Positions 8,590 through 16,486 of a stretch of DNA of 34,981 nt are shown here, one piece after another. Below the pieces are notes generated by a model. The model did no database searches. It was given only the letters and a program-made list of their open reading frames with translations, and was not told where the DNA came from. The stretch spans positions 1-34,981 of the forward strand of contig VBBR01000061.1 of assembly GCA_005881615.1 (NCBI GenBank). The letters are read 5' to 3'. The DNA is from Candidatus Bathyarchaeota archaeon. GTDB lineage: Archaea > Thermoproteota > Bathyarchaeia > 40CM-2-53-6. Every line of letters starts with the position of its first letter. Positions within the stretch are counted from its first letter, which is position 1. Position numbers and translations under genes: made by a program.

Positions 8590-9060
8590 ATGAGCGAAGA
8601 CGTTGAGACGTATTTGGGCGGTTTCTATAGCCCAATCGGAGTCTCAATTGGTCATGTTGGACTAATCTCTCCGATAGGTAAACCCCGTATCGGAGCGGGA
8701 GTCTATGCTACAAGCAGGAGACTGTTCATAGTTGGACCCGGCAAGGCCACTTTTCCTTCGAGTCTGAACAAGATTGCCGCTGGGTCCGGTAAGGGAGATT
8801 TCGTACCTTCAAACTTGACCAAGGATCAAAATGACGCCCTAATTGGCGCTCTGACCGAGAACAAACGGTTCGAAATTGGCAGAGGCCAAGTTTCACAGAT
8901 CGAAGTGAAAAAGCCTCCTGGTTTTCTCAGAACAGGATCGCTAAAGATAACTTCAGCTGACGGACAGACCCTGGACATTAGGATAAGCTTGAACATGCAT
9001 TATGAGTGGACCGTCAGACTTGTACAAGCGTTCAAGCCTGAAGCTGTAACGCTCGACTGA
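8590..9060 (+). CDS. hypothetical protein with PH-like (bacterial PH/GRAM-type) fold
   Basis: About 156 aa from the ATG at 8590. A TTG at 8566 would add 8 residues, but a TATA-like GTTAATGA near 8556 favours the ATG. The strand-rich pattern GAGVYATSRRLFIVG, IGRGQVSQIEVKK, TGSLKITSADGQTLDIRI and then a closing amphipathic helix YEWTVRLVQAF is typical of small PH-like domains: a beta barrel capped by a C-terminal helix. No signal peptide or TM helix is present. The function is unknown. It is the last + strand gene before a convergent membrane winged-helix gene. Confidence 0.65.
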   Translation: MSEDVETYLGGFYSPIGVSIGHVGLISPIGKPRIGAGVYATSRRLFIVGPGKATFPSSLNKIAAGSGKGDFVPSNLTKDQNDALIGALTENKRFEIGRGQVSQIEVKKPPGFLRTGSLKITSADGQTLDIRISLNMHYEWTVRLVQAFKPEAVTLD

Positions 9061-9215
9061 AAAGATCAGGGGGACGCGTGTACGTGTTCCTAACCTTGCT
9101 TCAAAGAGCGAAGAGTGTGCAGGCACTCAGTGTGGATTAGTTAGCTCGTGAGTACGGTACTATCGTGAGGGAAACCACGGAGTAAAGAAGCGTGGGAGTG
9201 GTCAACTTTCAGGAA

Positions 9216-9743
9216 TCATGGTTGATGCATCCCGTCATGGAACCATTTCGCAAGCCTTACCTGGTTCGTGTTTCCGTACCTCTCAACTTGGACGATTCCG
9301 CGTTCTGACAACGCTGCGACTACTCTATGTGTCTTCAATCGTGATAGACCCGATTCCTTCGTGATGTACTTTTGCAAGTACGTGCCTCCATGGGCATCTA
9401 GAACATTGACGATGCTTCTCTCTTCAGGCTTGAGAGTCTTCATAACCATGGCCGTGTTTTCTTTCCCGTTACCATTGCCGGGTGCGTAGTAGTTTTTCAT
9501 CTCAGGCAGCACCAGGAAATAGATGACCCCAACCATGCTGGCTAGTACCGTGCAGAGAAATAGAAGCGAGGAAAACAAGACCAGAAATGGAAAGGTGGCT
9601 GGAAATCCTCTCGTGAGAAGTTGAGAGAGAACCTCCAACGGAGATTCTGTAGGGGCTAGGACTAGGGCGAGGATGTACCCCGAGACTGCAAGTCCGCCCG
9701 CAGCCGACACCAGCATTATCAGGAGGATCTGCAGTTTCTCCAA
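9216..9743 (-). CDS. membrane-anchored winged-helix protein
   Basis: 175 aa. Two hydrophobic helices (about 5-30 and 50-80, including VLFSSLLFLCTVLASMVGVI) anchor the N-terminal half. A glycine/asparagine linker (APGNGNGKEN) leads to a C-terminal winged helix at about 105-170 (LKPEERSIVNVLDAHGGTYL, KESGLSRLKTHRVVAALSER, GIVQVERYGNTNQVRLA). This TM-plus-wHTH architecture is common in archaea and suggests a membrane-tethered DNA-binding regulator; the target is unknown. The start is TTG. It lies 47 nt downstream of the next membrane-protein gene on the same strand, with which it may form an operon. Confidence 0.75.
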   Translation of the reverse strand: MEKLQILLIMLVSAAGGLAVSGYILALVLAPTESPLEVLSQLLTRGFPATFPFLVLFSSLLFLCTVLASMVGVIYFLVLPEMKNYYAPGNGNGKENTAMVMKTLKPEERSIVNVLDAHGGTYLQKYITKESGLSRLKTHRVVAALSERGIVQVERYGNTNQVRLAKWFHDGMHQP

Positions 9744-9790
9744 GTCTCGCCCTACCCCCTTCTCCTTCGCCTAATCCGATCGAGTTCTCC

Positions 9791-10222
9791 CTATTGCGGG
9801 GACGTTGTTGACGCTATCGATGGTGGTTTCCATCTTAGGGTCATTATTCCGCCGACTATACCCAGAACTGATCCGACTATGAAGCCTCCGAAGCCGAAGA
9901 AGCCTAGGATGCTGAAGACCAGTACCAGTATCCCCCACGTCTGTCGCTGATTGGGCTTCAGGCGCAGCAGTACAGCTGACATTGTGACGATGATCCCACA
10001 AATGAGGCCGAATACAGCGATTGCTCCGACGAACCCTGCCGCGAGAGCGCCAGGACTGCCTGTGTAGCCACGTGGCGGCGTGAAGTTGGTGTAGTTGAGA
10101 TGTGGCAAAATGACTACGCTGATGGTCAGCAGGAATATGTCAAAGAGTACTATCAGAGCGCCTCCTACGAGAGCTAGTATCGAGGGAATGTTCGGGTATT
10201 CGACGGCTGTTCTTGACGACAT
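9791..10222 (-). CDS. hypothetical four-TM membrane protein
   Basis: 143 aa with four hydrophobic segments (about 13-38, 60-85, 95-110 and 112-130). Glycine-rich helices such as FSILGFFGFGGFIVGSVLG and LGIVGGIMTL near the C-terminus recall small archaeal/bacterial membrane proteins of the DUF4064-like kind. A short extracytoplasmic loop carries NYT and NFT sequons. ATG start. It is followed by the membrane winged-helix gene on the same strand. No function can be assigned. Confidence 0.65.
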   Translation of the reverse strand: MSSRTAVEYPNIPSILALVGGALIVLFDIFLLTISVVILPHLNYTNFTPPRGYTGSPGALAAGFVGAIAVFGLICGIIVTMSAVLLRLKPNQRQTWGILVLVFSILGFFGFGGFIVGSVLGIVGGIMTLRWKPPSIASTTSPQ

Positions 10223-10391
10223 TTTGGATTTCTTACCTCCAGCCCTACCACGTGTAGGAGATAGAGGAAATAGGTTGGGTGAAACGATCTTGATACAATC
10301 TCTCAGAGAGCTGGACTTCTGGTTCGACCAGCTCGATTCTGAATCCGAGCAGAGCTCTTCGTGAATCTAGTGCATGGTCGCGGATGATTAC

Positions 10392-10507
10392 TGGTAGCCC
10401 GGGGGAGATTCGAACTCCCGTCGACGGGTTTCTTCCCCTAGTAACGGTCCAAAGCCCGTCATTGGCCGGGCATGTGCGCCCTTGCTTGTCCGCTACACCA
10501 CCGGGCT
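10392..10507 (-). tRNA. tRNA-Gln(TTG) with a canonical 37/38 intron and a second insertion near 25/26; CCA encoded
   Basis: Read on the minus strand, the acceptor stem is AGCCCGG (10507-10501) with CCGGGCT (10402-10396), followed by discriminator A and encoded CCA (10394-10392). The T arm is GGGAG-TTCGAAT-CTCCC. The D-arm begins GTGT-AGCGGACAA-GCA. The anticodon stem ACGGG (10459-10455) pairs perfectly with CCCGT (10428-10424) only if 19 nt (10448-10430) are removed between loop bases G37 and A38. The resulting loop CTTTGGA has anticodon TTG. A bulge-helix-bulge fits: C32-T35 pair with intron GAAG, flanked by bulges GG|A and AA|A. About 21 further nt (around 10482-10462) are in excess between the D stem and anticodon stem, and they contain a GGGC/GCCC hairpin. 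A TATA-like GGCTTATTGG lies about 30 nt upstream. Confidence 0.9.
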
Positions 10508-10533
10508 ACAGTCGAGCCCCGGCTTCGATTAGT

Positions 10534-10543
10534 CCAATAAGCC
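10534..10543 (-). promoter_or_regulatory. TATA-like box of tRNA-Gln
   Basis: GGCTTATTGG on the minus strand is centred about 31 nt upstream of the mature tRNA 5' end. This fits an archaeal tRNA promoter with a few leader nucleotides. Confidence 0.4.
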
Positions 10544-10581
10544 TTCCCAAGTTTCACAGGTGCTGAACCAGAAACGAGAGT

Positions 10582-10893
10582 CTAGACCCTCATTACTTGC
10601 ACGTGGGGGACGCCGGCGATTGATATTACCGCGTGCGGATGGACTAGTCCTTTTTCGATCGCAGCTCGAACAATGTTTTCGCCGACAAGGTTGAGGATGT
10701 CAGCTCGGTCCAATAACATTAGGGCCTCCAAGAGGTCGACGGTGGCATTTCCGTAGAAGTTGGTCTGCAAGGAGAGTTTCAACTTGCCTTCCCGAAAAAT
10801 TTTTCCAAGCAGTTCTTTGTCGCAGCAAGCCACCATCGTGCCCTTTTCTGTTCTGTATGACCGGGCATAGACGAGGCCCAAAAGGTCAGCCAC
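10582..10893 (-). CDS. DUF424 family protein
   Basis: 103 aa, a small archaeal conserved protein. The pattern VACCDKELLGKIFREGKLKL, then FYGNATVDLLEAL, ADILNLVGENIV and AVISIAGVPHVQVMRV, matches the DUF424 family as I know it. In archaea this family is often linked to translation genes, although no biochemical role is established. The start is GTG, 4 nt after the aIF2-beta stop, so the two are very probably co-translated. The tRNA-Gln gene follows on the same strand 74 nt downstream. Confidence 0.85.
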   Translation of the reverse strand: MADLLGLVYARSYRTEKGTMVACCDKELLGKIFREGKLKLSLQTNFYGNATVDLLEALMLLDRADILNLVGENIVRAAIEKGLVHPHAVISIAGVPHVQVMRV

Positions 10894-10897
10894 ATTC

Positions 10898-11383
10898 CTA
10901 CGTTGTCAGAATAGACGAGCGAGCGCCGCAGGCCTCGCAGACGAGGAACGACAAACGGTCTCTCCGCTCGACCCTAGTATCAGGTCTGTGACATACGGGG
11001 CAAATGACGAACCGGCTAGAGTAAGCGCCAACTAGTCGGTTGATGGTATCTCTGGAAAACTTGCCCTGGAAATAGCCTTTCCCACCTTCGAAGGAGCCCG
11101 CGGTAGCCATCTCCTTTGCCAAATACTTCAAGATGTGAAGTGGGTCCCTGTTCAATCGATCGGCGACATCGGCGAAGTTGTGAACTATTGTCCGGGCTCC
11201 AATCACCGATACGGAGGCAATGGGAAGCTCGAACCGCTCCCCTGTGGTGCCAGGCGTTGTGATGCCTGCCAGTGCTCTGTCAAGTAGCTGATCATAGTTA
11301 TCCGATGTAGTGACCCTGCTTACAATACGCCCTTCCCGGTATTTCAACCGTTTCCGAGAGCAGATTCCGCAAACCCTTATCAT
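10898..11383 (-). CDS. translation initiation factor aIF2 subunit beta
   Basis: Beta subunit of the archaeal aIF2 heterotrimer, which delivers initiator Met-tRNA to the ribosome. 161 aa, slightly long for the family (about 135-140). The core YDQLLDRALAGI, RFELPIASVSVIGARTIVHN, DPLHILKYLAKEM and the C-terminal C4 zinc ribbon (CPVCHRPDTRVERRDRLSFL then CEACG) are clear. The ATG at 11383 adds about 25 residues carrying an extra CxxC (CGICSRKRLKYREG) before the usual start; a TTG 39 nt further in is the only alternative. It is coupled to DUF424 downstream and divergent from metG. Confidence 0.9.
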   Translation of the reverse strand: MIRVCGICSRKRLKYREGRIVSRVTTSDNYDQLLDRALAGITTPGTTGERFELPIASVSVIGARTIVHNFADVADRLNRDPLHILKYLAKEMATAGSFEGGKGYFQGKFSRDTINRLVGAYSSRFVICPVCHRPDTRVERRDRLSFLVCEACGARSSILTT

Positions 11384-11431
11384 AATCCAGACGTCAAAAC
11401 GCGAATTCTATTCTGGGAAGGGTGAAAAAAA

Positions 11432-13117
11432 CTGGGAAGATGGATTGTCTGCTCTGGATGGCCATACGTCAACGACCGGCCGCACCTCGGAACCTTCACC
11501 CAGCTTCTCTCCGCCGATGTTTACGCGCGCTATCTCAGACTGAAAGGCGAAGACGTCGTCATGGTCAGTGGGAGTGACGAGCATGGCACTCCCATCGAGG
11601 TAGAGGCCATCAAACTGGGTATTCCGCCCCGCCAGCTAACGAACAAGTATCACAAGCTCATCGTCCATCTTCTCAAGGCTTTCGAGATAGAGTTCGACAA
11701 CTATACTCGAACCGAGAGCCCAGTTCACAAACAGTTCGTTCGAGATTTCTATGCCAGAGTCGAAAAGAACGGCTACGTTTACAGCCAAAAGATAACACAG
11801 CTATACTGTATGAAAGACAAACGCTTCCTACCCGACCGTTTCGTCGAAGGTGAATGCCCTTACTGTCACAACCCCAACGCCCGCGGCGATCAATGCGACA
11901 ACTGTGGCAGGGTCCTTGACCCTAAGGACCTCGTTAACCCACGATGTGCCCTCGATCACGAGATCCCGGTTCAGAGAGAATCGGAACACTGGTTCTTCGA
12001 CCTGCCCAAACTCTCAGAACCGCTGCGAAAATACATCGAAACAAACCCTAACTTTCCCGAAAACGCGCGAAACTTCAGCTTAGGCTGGATCAGGGACGGG
12101 CTCAAACCTCGCTCGCTAACTCGCGATAATGCCTGGGGCATACCAGCACCCTTCAAAGGCGCAAAAGGAAAGACGATCTATGTCTGGATGGAAGCCGTTC
12201 TCGGATACGTCTCAGCAACAAAAGAATGGGCCGAAAAAAAGAAACGCCCCTCCTTATGGAAGAAGTACTGGTTTGACCCCCAAAGCCACAACGTCCACTT
12301 CATAGGAAAAGACAACATACCATTTCACGTCGTGATCTTTCCAGGGTTACTCTTGGCCACGAGAGAGAACTATGATCTGCCCTGGGAGGTCTCCTCCTCC
12401 GAGTACATACAACTCGAAGGACAGAAATTCTCCAGAAGCAGAAAAATCGGCGTCTGGATGGACGAGGCCCTTGAGCTAGAAGGACCAGAATACTGGCGCT
12501 ACGCCTTGATCAGCCTCAGACCCGAGCAGAAGGATACCAACTTCACATGGGAAGAATTCGAAAGAAAAGTCAACACTGAACTCAACGATGTTCTTGGGAA
12601 CTTCGTTCACCGAACCATATCATTCACTCAAACACACTACTATGGAAAGGTACCAAAATACTCCGCGAACAGGGAGCAGCACACAAAGATCCTTTCATCA
12701 CTTAGCTCTAGCCTCCAAAATGTGGATGACAGGCTCGGACACTTTAGACTGAAAGAGGGTCTGGAACAGGTCGTCGAGCTGGCACGCGAAGGAAACAGGT
12801 ATCTCAATGAGCACGAACCATGGCGCCTCTACAAGACTGATGCGCAAGCCGCTGGCGAGACCCTTGGGATCTCAATACAAATTGTGGCAACCCTCGGCAT
12901 ACTCCTACAGCCTTTCCTTCCTTCAACCTCGAAAAAGATCTGCCGCAGCTTAACGGGCAAAGCGAGTCTTCGATGGGAATCCGCTGGCAAGACAATAATA
13001 AAACCTGGAGCGAAAATTCGCTCTCTCCCGCCTTTGTTCCACAAGGTCAATGCGGAAAAGCTTCGTTCTAGGCTAGATGAAGTCAGGAGCAGGGTTCCCG
13101 TTGAAGCTGAAGCTTGA
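11432..13117 (+). CDS. metG: methionyl-tRNA synthetase (start codon unresolved)
   Basis: Class I synthetase charging tRNA-Met, archaeal type. An open frame with ATG exists from 11561, but the catalytic N-terminus lies upstream in the same frame: WIVCSGWPYVNDRPHLGTF contains the HIGH-type PHLG, so the gene must begin at or before about 11432. Downstream are VSGSDEHGTPIE, a zinc-binding insert (CPYCHNPNARGDQCDNCG), the FIGKDNIPFHVVIFPG region, the KMSKS-equivalent KFSRSRKIG and an alpha-helical anticodon-binding domain. No C-terminal EMAPII-like domain is present. There is no in-frame ATG/GTG/TTG before the motif. A GTG at 11422 is out of frame by one base because of an A7 run (11425-11431); with six A it would give MKKLGRWIVC. 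An alternative is initiation at CTG 11432. Confidence 0.93.
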   Translation: MGRWIVCSGWPYVNDRPHLGTFTQLLSADVYARYLRLKGEDVVMVSGSDEHGTPIEVEAIKLGIPPRQLTNKYHKLIVHLLKAFEIEFDNYTRTESPVHKQFVRDFYARVEKNGYVYSQKITQLYCMKDKRFLPDRFVEGECPYCHNPNARGDQCDNCGRVLDPKDLVNPRCALDHEIPVQRESEHWFFDLPKLSEPLRKYIETNPNFPENARNFSLGWIRDGLKPRSLTRDNAWGIPAPFKGAKGKTIYVWMEAVLGYVSATKEWAEKKKRPSLWKKYWFDPQSHNVHFIGKDNIPFHVVIFPGLLLATRENYDLPWEVSSSEYIQLEGQKFSRSRKIGVWMDEALELEGPEYWRYALISLRPEQKDTNFTWEEFERKVNTELNDVLGNFVHRTISFTQTHYYGKVPKYSANREQHTKILSSLSSSLQNVDDRLGHFRLKEGLEQVVELAREGNRYLNEHEPWRLYKTDAQAAGETLGISIQIVATLGILLQPFLPSTSKKICRSLTGKASLRWESAGKTIIKPGAKIRSLPPLFHKVNAEKLRSRLDEVRSRVPVEAEA

Positions 13118-13736
13118 CCTACATGTACACACTAACAGATCCAGCGATGCCTTCACATCGCCCAAACAGCTTGCAATCATTTGTAGGGATCGTGGACTAG
13201 ATGGTCTAGCGATAACCGACCACAACGTTCTTACCGTCGACTTTAGCGATGACCCTGTCATCCTTCCTGGGATCGAAATATCGACGCGACATGGGCACAT
13301 AATCGGGCTCGGACTCTCGGAGGCCATTCCCAGAGGACTGTCGGCTGACGACACAATTCGGAGAATCAACAATCTTCACGGAATCTCGATCGTCCCCCAC
13401 CCGTATGATCTTCTTCGCTCGAGTGTAAGACCAAACACTCTGGCGGTCCGTCCTGATGCGATCGAAGTAATCAATTCCTCTAGCTTCCTCCACTCCGTTA
13501 CTTGGAAGCGGGCACGGAAATTCGCGGAGAAAGAGAACTATCCTATGACAGCTGGAAGCGACTCGCATATTCCGGAGACAATAGGAAGAGCATACACTGA
13601 GGTAGAAAGCCCCTCGAAGGATACTGCATCAGTGTTGTCTGCTCTAAAATCTGGATTAGTAACTCCTGTCGGCCGTCCAATCCGGGTATCCGAGCGAGTT
13701 CGAAAAATGTTCCATGCCAAGCGTGAGGAAAACTAG
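13077..13736 (+). CDS. PHP-domain phosphoesterase
   Basis: 219 aa metal-dependent hydrolase of the PHP superfamily. Metal-ligand motifs appear in order: DLHVHTNRSSDA, AITDHN, GIEISTRHGHIIGLG, IVPHPYD and AGSDSHIPETIGRAYTEV. Stand-alone PHP proteins act on phosphate esters or nucleotide-like substrates; the substrate here is unknown. The ATG at 13077 overlaps the end of metG by 41 nt. A TTG at 13101 directly before KLKLDLHVHT is an equally plausible start. The stop codon overlaps that of the convergent FtsZ-like gene within a single CTAG (13733-13736). Confidence 0.9.
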   Translation: MKSGAGFPLKLKLDLHVHTNRSSDAFTSPKQLAIICRDRGLDGLAITDHNVLTVDFSDDPVILPGIEISTRHGHIIGLGLSEAIPRGLSADDTIRRINNLHGISIVPHPYDLLRSSVRPNTLAVRPDAIEVINSSSFLHSVTWKRARKFAEKENYPMTAGSDSHIPETIGRAYTEVESPSKDTASVLSALKSGLVTPVGRPIRVSERVRKMFHAKREEN

Positions 13737-14797
13737 TCCCTTCGGGCTTGAACTTGCTCCATTTGATACAGTGGCACTGAGAGTGTCGTGAACTCCTGGC
13801 CGTCTTCTTGACCGTATTCCGCGTCGTATAGTTCGATAAAGTCGATAAACCCGTTCAGCGCGGTCCCGTAGGGATAGCCTGTCAAGAAGAGGCATACGGA
13901 AGGCTCTGAGGGGCTGTAGACGCTTCCGTGTACGAAGGATAGATTTGATCCTACGATGGAAACCAGTGTGTCGTACGCTTGGGCGAACTGGGCAGTGCTG
14001 AGAGTGGCTGGTCCTCGATAGAGGAGCAACGCTCCCTTGGCCTTGTTGAGAGGCAGGTTCGCAGACGGCGTTCTGAGAGCCTCAATCACAGAAGTTTGAA
14101 GCGTATCCCCGGTTCTAAGCGAGAAATTACAGACTGTCGCTAGGTCTCCTCTCGAGAGAACTTTCAGAATGTCTCTGGCTTCGACATCTTCGGCTCCAGA
14201 CAACAGCTCGGTGAGACTTCGAACGGCAATACTCGCTGTTTCGTCGGTGCTTCTCTTGGATGTACTTAGATAGTCTCGGTTGACTCCGTTGTCTATTACG
14301 ATCGTGCAATCGCACGCGTCGACCATTTTCTTGAGTCCTCGCAGGGCGATGAATCGACGTTCTCTCTCGTGAATGAAGGGAATCGCAACGACCGATACTA
14401 CTGGGCGAACTGGGGTCCGTGATCTTTGTGCGATGATCGGTGCACTTTGTGTTCCCGTTTCACCGCCCAGCCCTGTTACAACGATGGTGAAATCCGAGCC
14501 ATCGGTATATGATGTGACCCGGTGGGCTGCAGACTGAAAGACCTTCTGGTCGTCTCGGCCAACCATGACTTTTGAGTTTGTTGACGCGACTGAGTCCTCA
14601 AGGAAGACCTTGTTTCGAGCAGGTGACCGCGAGAGCTGTCCTCTATCGGTGTTGACAGCCACACAGCGGCTCGGGCTAACCCCTCCCCCTATCGCATGGC
14701 TCAGCAAATTATTCCCCGCACCCCCTACTCCAACAATGGAGACTCTGAGGATCGGATTCGCTAGCCTCTCGTCGGAAGAGATTTCTTCTGCAGACAA
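13733..14797 (-). CDS. diverged FtsZ/tubulin-family GTPase
   Basis: 354 aa. The Rossmann-like GTPase start is clear: SIVGVGGAGNNLLSHAI (residues 20-36) and VAVNTDRGQL. The tubulin signature loop is GLGGETGTQSAP (109-120) instead of the FtsZ GGGTGTG, with Glu for Gly and Gln for Gly. VVAIPFIHERERRFIALRGL and IVIDNGVN correspond to standard FtsZ segments. The T7 region reads DVEARD (204-209) where FtsZ has NxDxxD, so the terminal Asp is kept and the Asn is lost. No acidic FtsZ C-terminal peptide is seen. Diverged FtsZ homologues are known in Thaumarchaeota that divide with Cdv proteins. TTG start, about 35 nt after an AT-rich box (14829-14841). A division role is not implied. Confidence 0.88.
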   Translation of the reverse strand: MSAEEISSDERLANPILRVSIVGVGGAGNNLLSHAIGGGVSPSRCVAVNTDRGQLSRSPARNKVFLEDSVASTNSKVMVGRDDQKVFQSAAHRVTSYTDGSDFTIVVTGLGGETGTQSAPIIAQRSRTPVRPVVSVVAIPFIHERERRFIALRGLKKMVDACDCTIVIDNGVNRDYLSTSKRSTDETASIAVRSLTELLSGAEDVEARDILKVLSRGDLATVCNFSLRTGDTLQTSVIEALRTPSANLPLNKAKGALLLYRGPATLSTAQFAQAYDTLVSIVGSNLSFVHGSVYSPSEPSVCLFLTGYPYGTALNGFIDFIELYDAEYGQEDGQEFTTLSVPLYQMEQVQARRD

Positions 14798-14828
14798 AAT
14801 CGATCAGGACAGTTGGGAAGGGAACGAT

Positions 14829-14841
14829 CATATATCATATG
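14829..14841 (-). promoter_or_regulatory. TATA-like box of the FtsZ-like gene
   Basis: CATATGATATATG (minus strand) is the strongest AT element in the 221-nt gap 14798-15018. It would start transcription about 10 nt before the TTG start. The rest of this gap holds no ORF or repeat that I can support. Confidence 0.45.
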
Positions 14842-15018
14842 AACAGGCAGAGCGTATTCAAATCGTAATACGAAATGAATATTCTACTTCATTGAGATAA
14901 TAAACACACCTGTCAGACGCTCTTCGAACCAGTCAAATGGGCCCGTCATGGACCTTTCCTACATTAGGCAGGTATGTCAGATTGCCTTGCAGAGACATGC
15001 TGGAAATAGAGTAATTCA

Positions 15019-16483
15019 TTAAGAAGTTTGACCACGGGTTTTCGGGTTGTTCCACTTGAGGGTGATCGTCTTGGGATGTGACGCCTTCACTTCATCGATT
15101 CTTCCGACCGAAGTGTTGTGTGGAGAACTTCTTAGTCTATCCGGGTCAGTCTCTGCCTCCTTTGCCGCTTTGAGGAACGCCTCGACAAGTTCGTCGAGGT
15201 CTCGGAGACTCTCTGTCTCTGGCGCTTCGACCATCATCGCCTCGTCTACAATTTGTGGAAAATAGACGGTGGGCGAATGGAGCCCAAAATCTAGCATTCT
15301 CTTCCCCATATCTAACGCTCTGACGCCCGTCTAGTTCAAACTTGCTCCGCTCTAGAACCTTGGAAAGGACGTAGTTTGTATTCAATACGGCAGTTTCCGC
15401 GACGGCTTTCAGACCGTCAGGGCCGAGACTTAGAATGTACGCATAGGCTCGGACCAAGACGCCGATGTTGCCATGAAACGCGGTCACCTTACCGACAGAG
15501 TCAGGAGCATCATAGTCGAAGAAGTACTTCTTGCCATCAAAACCGACTAATGGTAAAGGTAAGAATTTTTCCAGATCTTTCCTAACCCCGACTGGCCCGG
15601 CGCCCGGTCCACCGCCGCCGTGAGGCGTTGCAAACGTCTTGTGAAGGTTAAGATGGACGATGTCGAATCCCATGTCTCCCGGGCGGACCTTCCCCAGTAT
15701 GGCGTTGAAGTTCGCTCCATCGTAGTACAGGAGACCCCCGGCGTCATGAACGATTTTCGCTATTTCGAGTACATTCTTCTCGAAGATGCCTAGGGTGTTG
15801 GGGTTGGTGATCATCAGGCCCGCTGTCCTAGGTCCAACTACCTTTCGGAGGGCCTCAAGGTCTACCATCCCGTCGTCGTTTGATGGGACAACGACCACGT
15901 TGAATCCTGCCATTGCTGCGCTGGCGGGGTTTGTTCCGTGTGCCGAATCGGGAATGATCATTTCGCGCCTTTCATCCAACTCTCCTTTCGACCTGTGATA
16001 CGCGCGCATAATGAGCGCTCCAAGATATTCCCCAGCTGCGCCTGCCACAGGCTGAAGGGACATTCTGCTCATCCCCGTGATCTCCGCGAGGAACTGGTCC
16101 AGCCGGTGCATTAGGGCCAGGATTCCCTGCACCGTCGATTCGTCTTGCTCGGGATGTATCTTTTCCAGTTTCGGATTCTGGGCTATTACTTCGGAGACTT
16201 TTGGGTTGTATTTCATTGTGCAACTCCCTAGTGGGTAGATTCCTAGGTCTACTGCAAAGTTCTCCTGAGAGAGGCGCGTGTAGTGCCGAACCACTTCCGG
16301 TTCAGAAACCTCGGGCAACGGAGGCAGCCCGCTTCTCACCAAGGCCTTTGGGACGCCATTCCAAGGATCCCGCCCCACGACCTTCCGTTCAATATCACTA
16401 GGTCTTGCCGGGGTGTGTCCTCTCTTGCCGTTTCCGGATCGTTCTATGATGAGCGGTTCGTTCCACTTTGCCTGGTGAAACAA
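15019..16483 (-). CDS. gcvPB: glycine dehydrogenase (decarboxylating) subunit 2, frameshifted
   Basis: PLP-binding subunit of the glycine cleavage P-protein. Frame 1 (TTG 16483 to about 15326) is a normal GcvPB: DLGIYPLGSCTMKYNP, LQPVAGAAGEY, SAHGTNPASAAMAGF, and LNLHKTFATPHGGGGPGAGP with the PLP Lys. The conserved C-terminus then continues in another frame (15324 to 15019): VRALDMGKRMLDFGLHSPTV, VEAPETESLRDLDE and SVGRIDEVKA. The switch needs one skipped base around 15325. Compared with family members, a block of roughly 15-25 residues carrying the (C/S)MHEFV motif is missing at the junction, so this is more than a single-base slip. Continuing in frame 1 gives an unrelated tail to 15146. It follows gcvPA after 3 nt. 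It is either a damaged gene or an assembly error. Confidence 0.88.
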
Positions 16484-16486
16484 GCG

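Noticed and set aside
10384-10566. 60-aa + strand frame at 10384
   Set aside because: It covers the tRNA-Gln gene on the opposite strand; the sequence is explained by the tRNA.
14565-14900. 111-aa + strand frame opposite the FtsZ-like N-terminus
   Set aside because: It is antisense to the conserved GTPase loop region; composition is explained by the minus-strand gene.
15146-15325. C-terminal tail of the long gcvPB frame as a genuine novel extension
   Set aside because: The tail is Arg-rich out-of-frame sequence, while the other frame encodes the conserved GcvPB C-terminus over the same bases.
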